A program made the translations under genes and the position numbers. Below the pieces are notes generated by a model. The model ran no database searches, was not told the origin of the DNA, and saw nothing but the letters and a program-made list of their open reading frames with translations. From the NCBI GenBank assembly GCA_934045905.1, contig OW203768.1:13854316-13918315 (forward strand): DNA of 64,000 nucleotides, written 5' to 3'. Origin of the DNA: Leuctra nigra (lineage: Eukaryota > Arthropoda > Insecta > Plecoptera > Leuctridae). Below are positions 11,501 through 23,500 of this stretch, in pieces; within the stretch, counting starts at the first letter, position 1; each line of letters begins with the position of its first letter.

Positions 11501-14500
11501 AGCGGTCAATTTTCCGATTTTGTGTTCTTCGCTTTACGTGAAGTGAACCTGACCTTGAGAAGACGAGTGTTGCGCGAATCTGCACGCAAGTAGTTGCGGC
11601 TGTTATTGTGGTGGCGGCCGTCCGAATCGGAGCTGCTCCACGGCTGGATGTCACCGGGCCAGTGCACGTCGTCGGGGCTTCCGCGGCGCGAGGTGTAGTT
11701 CCCGTCGTTTCCACCAGATTCCTGACAAGCACAGACCAAGTCGGTGACAACATGCCACTCCGGAGTGCAATCAAGAAGAAAATAATTGTGTCAAGTAGAT
11801 TAGGTACTAGAATTGGATGAACTAAATATCAATTTACATCTTTCATCACACTTGGGTGCAAATATTTAAAAATTGGAATGATTTGAAAACAAGGATTCAT
11901 ATAGTACCCCAGGATTCTAAAGCCAGTATAACATACCATAAGTCCATTTACAATAATCACATAGCAATCGGAGTGTTCGGCTCATGCGCAGTAGCCAAAA
12001 ACCGACCGTCGGGTTGGAATGGAGCATAATAGAAATCTTTCTATTTTAAAGTGTTTGAATCCTTGGATAGCATAAGATTGGTGAAAATGGAGGTGTGGTA
12101 CGTTGCGTGATATCGGTTTAAGAGGTTTACGTCATTCCTCAAAGAAATTAAGTATGAGTGACACATATGACAAAAGTTGGTACCTATTACATGGGTGCAA
12201 TTGAGAATTGTGCAATTGCAATTGATACATTTACATAGGAAAAGTACCAATCCACAAAAATCTTTTCATAAATACTCTTCTAGATCCCCTTCTCCACATC
12301 AAAAACAAAACATGCATTTCTACCTCCGCCCTCTACGCAATAACAAAACAATAATCTACAAAAACACGCAATACTAGGCTACCTACTTAAAGTTTGTTTG
12401 CTACACAAAGATAACCAAGTGCTAGTGAGTGCTAAGAAATATAGAAGACAGCAATGCACAAAAGTAGGTAAGTAGGTAGTGAAATAAGGCATAGATTATT
12501 GTAAAGATTACACACCAAATTAGTATTACCATTGGTTTTAACTTTTAACCAGCTACAAATGCCACCAAGTGCCTAATAATAACATACCCACATCATAAGG
12601 GTAAAACTACCCTAGTGCCATGGTTAGGCATAAGCCGAGCTGAAGGTAGATATTAGTGCACTACTGAGCTACTAGACGGCAGCTAAGGTGAGTGAGTGAA
12701 TCAAGTAAAAGTCTAGACGTGTGTGAGAAGGGAATACGAAAGAGTGTGGACGGCAGACAAATGAGACAGAGATAGAGAAGTCGACTACTCACATCACAGC
12801 CTTTAGTAAATATCCGTTTCCTCGCCTTTTCATATTCCTCCTCGCGCTCTTCGAAACTTTTACTGCGGCGGCACTCTGAGCTGCCGTAGTGCCGTTCTGG
12901 GGACTAGACCGGAGACCAAAACCAACGTTAGAACCGACGGCGACGACAGTCCAACCACTGATCTATATGCGTCGTTAGTGAATGTGATTATGAATTATCA
13001 GAGTACCGACGAATATGAGTTAATAGCTATTAATCTTAAAAAAAGGTTTGTATTGTTAGACACTAATGATTTGTTTAGAGAAATAAAACCATATGGATGT
13101 GCTGGCGAAAGAAACGTCCATGGGTAAAAAGCAGAAATATTTATTAAGAGTAGAGCTCATCCTATACTTATATTACAATGCATGTAGCTGCATAATTCCA
13201 AGTAATTTCAAGCAAAATTTTTTGTTAAGCTGTAGCTTTATTTGTAGATGCAACTCTATTGTGCATGAAGTCGATTAAAAACGATCAATTTGATATATCA
13301 ATCGCAACATTATGTTGTCTGCTTTTTTGTCTGCTTTGTGAGTTTTACTGTGGTATGTAGACGAATTTTAAACATATTTTAAGAAGACAGATCAGTGGTA
13401 TAAACTAGGTATTCAGAATGAGGGTTGCGGCAGTTTGATGAGGCTTGGAATTCAGAAGAAACAAGACCAGCCACTAGACTCGTTAGAATGCAGTTAAAAT
13501 CAGAGATGGTATAGGAAATCTCGCTCTTCTGAAACCGATAGATTTGACAAACTAAGTAGGTAGGTAGTACACTACAAATGTATTACTAATACTTACAGCT
13601 ATGGCTCGACAGCTAGGTTCTACATCCTCTAATAGGATACTAATAGTAATAATAATACACCGCAATGATTGGATGTCATGAGTGGCCAAGAAGATGCATT
13701 TTCAAGTTTACCCGAAACCATGAAGTTCTACAAGCACTGAATAAAACCCGAAGAAAAAGCAGATACCAAAAAGTACATTGAAAGATTATGAAGATGACTT
13801 ATGTAACATCTAATATTGAACTATGCATTAGTGAAAATGTTGAATGCAAACGAGGTATACCTTCCCATTAATTACTATTAGGAAGGAGCATCATTAGAAC
13901 GATTGAATAAGCTTGTTTATCCTTGACATTTACCAAAATAGAAACTTTAGGTACCTACTATTATAGGTATTATTAAACAACAAATCAGAAGATTATGGTG
14001 CCAGCAGGAAAAGAAGATTTTAACTACGTACTACTAGAAATACCCTAAAAGTATGACATAAAGCAGGTACGGATTAAAATTATCTGGAGGTGTCATAGAT
14101 TGATACCATGATATGATAATTTAGGTGACACACAAGAAATTGGTTATATGTATGTTCCTCATTGGCTCAGTAAGAAAAAGTGGTCCCAATACAAGAAAGG
14201 TTGTGCTTTTCCCATGAGTTTTAGGAAAAAGATCACAGATCGTCAGTCGCAGTCAGTCATGTATACGTATCCTTCTATCGGTCATACATGATTTAAATAT
14301 ATAAAAATTATAATAAAATCATGCACAAATGTAACCAAGAGACATTTAATAAAGACATTTACTAGTCCCGAAACTCATTATAAACACCTTAAATTTGTTC
14401 GAGTTGAGTGGCAAAAGTCGCTACCGACAGCGGTCCCGTTTTCAAGGACAAAAACATTCAAGTTTCAAGTACATCAAGGACAAACAAGCTAACCTTCTAC

Positions 14501-17500
14501 AAAGACTAAGGACCGCCTTGACCGACCTTGAACGAACCGTCCTCGAAGCTAGCCGAGTCCCGCTTGAGGATGGACCGTCGCGGCTCCTCGGGGAAGAGGA
14601 GGTCCTCCTTGATGTACTCCTTGAAATCCACCTCCGGGAAGCGCATGGTCTTGGTGCGCGACACGACGACGCACTGGCCCGGCTGGTCGACGTTGTGCTC
14701 CATGCCGAAGTAGGCGGCGACGCGGTGCACGAGCATCCGCTGGTACGACGACATCGCAGGGAACTTGTAGTACGGTCGGCTGCGGGCAAAGTTCAATAGT
14801 CAGACAGGTACGTACAAGATAGAGAGATATTATGATTAGAGATGGGTCGATACCACTTTTTCACCGATACCGATACTCACTTTATGATTAGCGATACCGA
14901 TAGTATCGCCGATACTTTTGTTTCTTTATATTTCTGTAGTTCCTGTCCACCAAAATCTCAATTCAATCAAAATTCACAAAACTAGAGATTTTTTTGGAGA
15001 TTATGTCACTTGCAACTTCGGCTCTGATTGGTTGAGGCATCTGCCAATGGTGATACAGCTCACTGACGTGATGCCAATGAGCACTAATGGCGGGAAAACG
15101 GCCACAATTCAAAATTTCAAATAAAAAAGTAATAAGTATCGAAGTATCGAAAATATGGCATTAAAATTTACCGATACCAATACCTCCGATACCATGGGTA
15201 TCGGTGGCATCGCGAGTATCGGTATCGGCCCATCTCTAATTATGATCAATATCCACAAATCAAGTACTTCTGGAGTGAATTAGATATAAATTTTCCAAAA
15301 CTTGTATCTAATTTTTAAAAAAAATGTTTTTTTTACATCAAAAAATTTAAAATAAATCTATCTTCCTCCCTGCAAAACCTTGTATCTGTGCAGCCAATGC
15401 AATGCGGTAATTTCACTGCCTTCTAATGCCTTGTCTAGCTCATAATGCAATATGAGCATGTTTTTGAATGGGAAAAACTCATACAATGAATTTAAAGATT
15501 ATACAATTAGGTTATAAATTAAGAGAAACATTGTATGTACACTCAGCCAAACATAAAGTGATCGTGATGAAAAGTTAGAGTATCATCTCTTGTCTATTAA
15601 TTTTCCGATTGCCTGTACAAACCGGTCAGACCTCTCACTCTAGCAGCTATCTCTCTCTCTCTCTCTGTGCTCGAGTAATAACAAGGGATGGGGGAGATAT
15701 TGACGTCAAATAGAAACAGGTAATTTCTCAATCGCATCAGCCTAGCAGGTCGAATCTTCATTCGAATATTGCTCCTGGCTAACCCGATCGTGGTCTACCG
15801 AGATTTCGGCTCACATTTTCTCAATAAGTGCAATCTATATTATGTTTCAGATTCATAATTTTAAAAATATTTATTATGATGTTTTGCTTTTGCTAATTTT
15901 AAATTTCATTTGCAAACAATCCGGTGTATGTGCAGTTAATCAATTCATAGCACAAAGAATACGTCTGTCTATATCAGTGGCAATCAACCTGCGGCCCATG
16001 CGGCCCGTGGAACTAATTTTTGTGGCCCCCCAGGTGATGTTTCCAATACCTACTCGTACTTATTCACACAATCAAAATCAACTGTGCAAATAATATAAAA
16101 AAATAACAAATAACAAAATGTTTCATTGAACACATTATTTGAAAAATGTGAAATGTTTTATTATTTTATATGATTTGGTTTTTTAAAGTTTAGTTTTGTC
16201 CTGAAGAAGGTCCAAACATATTGATCGAAACTGTTAACATTACATAGAAATAAACTAACAGGATGAAATATCCATATGAAGAAGATTTTAACAATTTCTT
16301 GTTTGCACTTGAGAGGAATTTTGAGAGTTGTCATGTTAGGATCCACGCAACAGGCTGTAAATGCGACGAAAACTTCTTAAATGTAACTTCATACTTGTTA
16401 AAACGAAAATGAAGCCATTCACCAATTCCGAAAATTGTGAAATAGTGTATTGTTTTGGCGTGTGATACTTTGTTCAATTCGTTCCCTAATAAACAAAATA
16501 CACTGAATTAACCAGACACATAAGAAGGGGTTGGGGGATGGGGGATTATCCCCCCAACCCGAGCAGACTGACCCCCCATTGACCATACAAAAATAAGTGC
16601 ATCCCAGAACCACTTATAAATAGCTTAAATTCTAAAAAAAAACGACTTGCGAGGCAACAATTGGAGGGTAGTTTGATTCAGTTCGGGCATTTTAGAGCAC
16701 CAGAAATTGAATCACTTTTAAATTGTAAAATTTTTAAATGACGCCCTGCGGGGCTAAAATTTACATGCTTCGCTCCTTAGACCCCCCTTCCGGGTGTCGA
16801 AATACCCCCCTCCCCCCTCTCAAGATAAAAGTAGTTCCTACGCGCATGGATGAACCAACCTGAACACGTGAGCATTATTGTACTTTTTTTTTAAAAATGC
16901 GGGCCGCCAACAAAAGCAAATTCGTATTATTAGCCCGCAAGTCAAAAAGGTTGAGTACCACTGGTCTATATAAATGATTGGGTTTACATCCTACATTGAC
17001 TTTAAATTAATTTGACGAGGAAAACTAAATTTCAAAATAACACTCACATTATAGTTTTTCTTTTGTCTATACAAAAAAAAATTACCTATTGCCAATATTA
17101 TGACAGTTACGCCTTTTCATTGGAATTTATTTCAAAACCGACTTTAATATTACTTTACTCATAACTCAAAATATAAAAATTTTCATTAATAAATATCAAT
17201 TTGAATTTACGTAAATATCTTTGAGGGACTTTAACACTATGTTGAAAATCAGTTTGATGTAATATTTATCAAACAACAATGATGTTGCTATAGCAACAAT
17301 AAAATTATGACAGAACATGACATTAATGTCTTTGTCCCGCCATAATGTTCACTGACATTAAATTTCATATTTATGAAGGACATTATTTTCTATTGAAGAT
17401 CCTGACAAAATTCATCTTGTTGTTTTGAATAATTATAATCCAACTTATTTTAAAATTGATGGATATTCCCTAACAATTTTTTGTATGGATACCTACTGTA

Positions 17501-20500
17501 GGGGATGCAGTTAAATAAATGGCAGCATTTAGCTTGCATTTTAAGCGCCAAGCCTAATTTATGCATCATGTTTAATTTAACTGGAGCAAGTTGGCTCAGG
17601 CAGTAACGCCCTAAGCTTGTTTCCCGGAAGTCCTGACTTCGATTCCCGCGACCGACCTACTTGACTGAGGTGCGTCGTGGTGTTCCTCAGTCGAGAGTCA
17701 ATGCTATGATTGTCACTAATAACTAGGAAAACGCCCAGTGTAACGCGTTGATGATCGAGCACCGAAACGGGCAACACCTCGAAGTCGAACTGAAATTCCC
17801 TTTACAGAAAATATAAGACAGATTATGAAAAGCATTAACACGAACGACAAATGAACGTTATCCATTATTCAGATTGTTATGAAGGGATGTGCGTTGTTAA
17901 AATATCCTATCGAACCGGGGCTCGAGCCCGGGACCTCTCACTTGCCGGGCGAGAGCTCTACCAATGAGCTATCCGGTCGAACGGACGGACATTAGACAGA
18001 GATCTCCGAGGAGAATGGAATGAAGGTAGAGAATGCTCACTACGAACTGTCATATCACCGGTGACGATGCTGTCACCCTGTCTCTTTGCACTTGTGTGCG
18101 CAAACCTCTTACACTCGACTTTAACGAGTTGCTTGAGTCTGAATCAGCGGTCGCCAACCGGTGGTCCGCGGACCACTGGTGGTCCGCGGGAACATTTTGG
18201 TGGTCCGCAGATAAATTTGGAAGTTTACTTTTAAGTTTCCATGCAATTTATTTAATTTAGAAAAATGGCAATTCATTACAAATGTACTAAATTCGGACAT
18301 GTTTCAATACATAATAATGCCTTTACAAAGTATTGTACGTATTCACTAGCTCTATAATGGAAATAATATCAGTTTTCGAGTATTTTTCCAATACCTGTAC
18401 ATAAGAGTGATTTTAAACGCTTTTTTTGGGAAAAAATGTTGGCTGAAATCGCGTAGAAACGCGCCAAATGACTTCCTGAATACAAAATTTTTCCGGGGCT
18501 ATGCGCCCCGGACCCGCTTACTACTGGGGGGCCCTCCCCCCAGACCCCCCATTGTCTCCCTCACATATCGTATTTCCCGGCATACCTATTTTCAGGGTTG
18601 GGTCAGTAGAATATTCCGCGTAGAAAATGGGTATTCTACGCGTATATTCTACCGTAGAATATGTAATGTAGAATATTGATGTAGATGACATATTCTACAC
18701 GTAGAATATTATTTTTAAGAAAAACATTGATTTGGATTATAATGATCATTCTATTGATTTGTTTTCAATATAACAGTATTTTACTTTACCCAGGGGCGGA
18801 TCCAAGGAGGGGCGGAAGGGGCGATCGCCCCCCCCCATGATTCCTCCTCCACCTTCTATTAAGATCAGCAGGTTGATTTTTCACTTCGTCAAATTTACAA
18901 AAATTATCGTAATCATGGCTTGTTTTTTGGCAAAGTTTAATCTTTGCTCTAAAAGTGTCTTAAAACTAAATGTTTTTTCAATATTTCGAAAAAAATTGCC
19001 TTCGGCGATAGGCCTTTGGCGGATGAAAGCATGGGCTTCCACAGGGGTGACTGGGGGGGGAGGGGGGCAAGGATGTCAGGATAGCATACAAATTTGGTGG
19101 TGTTATTTACGTATAGTTTCATTTTCTAAACAAAAAAACTCAGAAAATTAATTTCGAAGTGTCAACAAACCAAAAAATACCCTGCGGGGTAAGGTGGGGG
19201 CACTACCCCAAAGTGTCCAAGCTTAAAAAATAATGAATTGTTCAACAAAATACACCTCATAACGTCTCAAAATTTGATTCAAAGTGTCCAAAAACCAAAA
19301 AACGCCCTGCGGGGCAGGGTGGGGGACTCGCCCCCCACACCCCCCTTAGCCCGTGAGACAATTGTTTTCCTTGCATTACCTCCACCCCCTGGCAAAAATT
19401 CTGCGGACGCCCGTGGCTGGGGATACCACTAGACCCCCTTCATATTTTCCAAAATCGCCCCCTCCATGACAAGAGGCTAGATCCGCCCCTGACTTTACCA
19501 TGAGTACCTAGTACATAACAACTCTACCAAATTGTTGATACGAGAGGACCAACTACAATTTCTTTCTTCTTAATTTAATATTAACATAAAAACGCAAAGT
19601 GATACTCAATCATCTCATTCGGATGTATGAGATCATTCGGATCATTCTTGCTGTAATGCTGGATGCTGTAATCTAGATTCAATTATCCAAACATGAAGAA
19701 TATGCAGTATGCACACAAGTAGAAATTACATTCGATTCTACATGGTTTTCTTCAATTAGAAATTATTTTGAAATGTTTTTTTAATTTCAATTTTTTACAA
19801 TCTTGCTAATGGCTTTTCCTGCAATATATTCAAATCATCGTGTGTTCCCTATTGTAGATATAGGGGAAGTGTGCTATGAATGGGCTTATTAAAATTACGA
19901 GGTAGGATTGCTCTCTAATTTGCCAAAATTAAGGTTGTGACCGTCTCATACAAGATAGAATATGAGTAGAATAAATAGAAAAGATTTGAACTCGACCGCT
20001 CTAAAGATAAGTTGAAAATAGGGCAACTAATAAAGTAAAATAATATATTTTGGTTTATGCTAACTTTCCAAATTTTACCACTGTCAATCCACTGGCACTT
20101 AAAAAAAATATTCTACAATAATATTCTACATATTCTACATATTCTACGTGTTACTCTACGTGTATGTAGAAAATTAATATTCTACGCGTAATGACCCAAC
20201 CCTGCCTATTTTACGCGCCTGAGTGGTCCGTGAGATATAAAATTGGCATATAAGTGGTCCACGAAGTCCAAAAGGTTGGCGACCGCTGGTCTGAATGACT
20301 CCATGGAAATGCATTTCCACTTTAAACGATAAACACTCTGGAGTCTGGAGGTATTTAAGATGAAACTAATACAAATCTTTTAGAAATCATCAAGTCCTCA
20401 ATCAGGATAGTAATTAATGTGTTGTGAATAAATTGGCCTAATCCGTTATTCCGTTTGACCTGAAATAGATCAAGAACAACAAACAGACAAAAAATCAGAG

Positions 20501-23500
20501 ATTCGAGCTATAAGTTTCAGATAAAGACGCTTGCTTTATTCGCTTGATAAGCCACGAGCGCCTCCTTCCCACCTTCCACCGGTAACCTTTTTATCATCCA
20601 TCAAGTGGACACTAACTGCAACACCCCCGGTGTAAAGAAACTACCGCTCTCCAAGAACAATTAGTTGAGATGCATTAGAACGGTAATAATATCAGAAAAT
20701 GTTACCGCATTCAATTACTCACAATATTTCTTCACTAAAAAAGGTAATTAATAAACGAGCTAAATCTTATGTCCAAAACTAAATTTTCTGCTCTCACTAA
20801 ATAAATACACAAAATGTATCATGCTTTGACTGAATATTAATGACGCACACACGGCAACAAGGCTGGTGAGTTTATTTAACGACGAACACTTAACAAAGAT
20901 AAGATCATTGTTACATACATTGTTTTATAAAATGCAATGCATGCAGTTTATGGTAACAACGTCACTTTTATATTAAGGGCGCAGACTTTTCAACTAAAAT
21001 TTTACTTTGATTCATACTTACGAATACCCTAAATAGTGGGCGTAGATTAATTTTGTCAGGATACTCAATAGCCCAAATTTCCCTCCGTCAATATGAATAT
21101 TATTTCAGTGCACATTATTGCGGGACAAAGAATTAACGTCATGTGCTGTCCTAGTTTTATTGTTGCCATGGCAACATCATTGTTGGTTGATAAATATAAC
21201 ATCACACTGATTTTCAACATACTGAATAATATTTACGGAATTTCAAATTGATATTTATTAATGAAAATTTACATATTTTTTGTTATGAATAAAGGAATAT
21301 TAAAGTCAGGTTTGAAATAAATTCAAAAATAAATCGTAACTGTCCTATTGGCAATTTGTAATTTTTTTGTATAGACTAATATTGTATGAATCAATGATAG
21401 AGTAACTTTGAAATTTACGTTTTCTCATAAAATTAATTTAAAGAGCCTATGTAATTTTAGCCCAATCCATTATATAGACGTAGGTATACTTTGTTCCATT
21501 GATTAACTGCACTTAGATCGGATTGTTTGCAAATGAAATTATACATTAGGAAAAGCATAAGATCATATTATACACTTTTAAAATTATGAATCTGAAACAT
21601 AATATAGATTGAACTTATTGAGAAAATTTGAGCCAAAATCTCGGTAGACCACGATCGGGTTAGCCTGATGAGCAAGATTCGAATGAAGCTTCGACCTTCT
21701 AGGCTGATGCGATTGAGAAATTACCTGTTTCTATTTGACGTCAATATCTCCCCCATCCCTTGTTTTACTCGAGCACCGAGAGAGATAACAACTAGAGTGA
21801 GAGGTCTGACCGGTTTGTACAGGCAATCGGAAAATTAATAGACAAGAGATGCTTCCCTACCTTTTCATCACGATCATTTTATGTTTGGTTGAGTGTACCT
21901 ACTATTTGAGAGACATTAAAAATAAATCAGATTTGTATACCCAAAAATGTAATTTAAATTGTGTTTTTTCCTTCTCCTCAACATTTTGTTTTTTGTAGTT
22001 TGTACGAGGTTTAGCAAAATTCAAAATTGGTATCGATATAGAATAACTTGTTAGGCTGTTCAACGCAACAACCGAGATGAGAGAGAGCGACTCACATGGG
22101 CGGGTTCTGGCGCATGAAACCAAGCAGCTGTGACTCGATCTGCAGCATCAGCTGGCGGTCCTTGTAGTTCTTGTTGATTGTCTCCATGATGAAGTGCTCC
22201 AGGTCCGTGCCCGTGAAGTCCGTGTACTGCTCGGAGCTGTTCTCTGCAACGCAATCAACACTTTTATGCGGGTGACTTTTACAGGTTTCCGTTGTGCAAG
22301 TGTTAAATGGTTTTGAAGCATTTAAATGCAGATCAGATTAGTTTTATGGTGCGTAATGGCTTGGTTATTACTTAGTGCCTTACATGTACAAGTCATAATC
22401 TACACGTTTGGATTGGTCAAGAAAATTACATTTATTTAGGATCAACGTTTCAACAGAAATAGTACGTACAGCAACCTCATCATTTCGGTTGTTCCTTCCT
22501 TGACTTGTATTTGTTTCTTTACCTAAATTTTTTACACTTAGGATGACCGTAATATTTCTGTCAAAACGTCAGTCATTTCGTTTCATTATTATATCTAATC
22601 CAAAATTGTTTAAGTGTAACTAATTGCAGTTATGAAAGTCTAAACTCTACATTTTGTAAGTGCACCGCCATGCACATGGTTTTACAAGTGTAATTATATA
22701 TTTAATTAAACTGATATTTGATTATACTGGAAACTTGCTCTATAGAGCTTTTTTGTACTGTGTAAATAGAGTCTTAACTTGGAAATGCTTTGGGTACACA
22801 AACGTTGAATTCACATAATAATAAAATTGATTGTTAGGAAAAAAAACTGGGATTTATGGAAAACTTCCTTTGGAGTAAGGCTAGTGAAAAATATCCCGCC
22901 AAACCAGAAAATATTGGCCAGAAACAGTTCGTTTTTCCTATGTTTGAACTCTCACCAGATGGAGCCACAGTCAGTTGTTCTGCTAGGCCGAGAAAGACTT
23001 CATTGCGCGCTCACCTTGCAATGTTGTCTTTCTCGGCCTTACAGAACAACTGACGGTGGCTCCGTCTGTAGAGAGTTCAAACAAAGGAAAAACGAACTGT
23101 ATTTTTCGCAATGCACATTCCTCAGTTCACAGTGGTTGTTCAGTGACCAAGTGATTCATTAAGTGTCACCCTCACTTTACTAGACGAGTACAAATTAAAC
23201 AGTTTTCCATCAATCAAAGTTCGCTAGGAACCGAACCTCACCTCTGGAAAGGCAAGGGGAAGCGGCACTGTCCGTGCTTTCTCTTGACGATCCCTGTCGA
23301 CTGAGCTTGTGCCGCGATGGCGGCCGCACCGACAGACTGTTGTTGTTGTTGTTATTGTTGTTATTGGCCGGCGGCGGCTTCTGCGGGGATGGCTGCACGG
23401 GGCGGTGGGAGTCGGGGTCGGGAGGCGGCGACGTCTCCTCGCGCATCGCGTGGCTTCGTTGGAGCAGCTTCATCTTTGCCAATGGCTGGACAACAAGGAC

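Larger units (their letters stand above)
18145..20288. mobile_element. hAT element, outer shell of a triple nest
   Basis: Ends CAGCGGTCGCCAACCGG and GGTTGGCGACCGCTG, perfect duplication GTCTGAAT (18137-18144, 20289-20296). It contains GTGGTCCGCGG repeats near both ends. The hAT at 18593-20204 is inserted within it. Confidence 0.95.
15540..21895. mobile_element. foldback DNA element, 6.36 kb, with about 0.85-kb inverted arms
   Basis: Ends CACTCAGCCAAACATAAA and its complement, flanked by TA. The right arm (about 21046-21895) is the reverse complement of the left arm (15540 to about 17425) once the hAT at 15975-16963 is removed. The terminal motif matches the 214-bp MITE at 41328-41541 (CACTCGGCCAAACAAAA), so both probably belong to one TA-target family. 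Without inserts the interior is about 1.5 kb and shows no transposase ORF; it also holds a tRNA-like SINE and a tRNA-like sequence. Confidence 0.88.
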
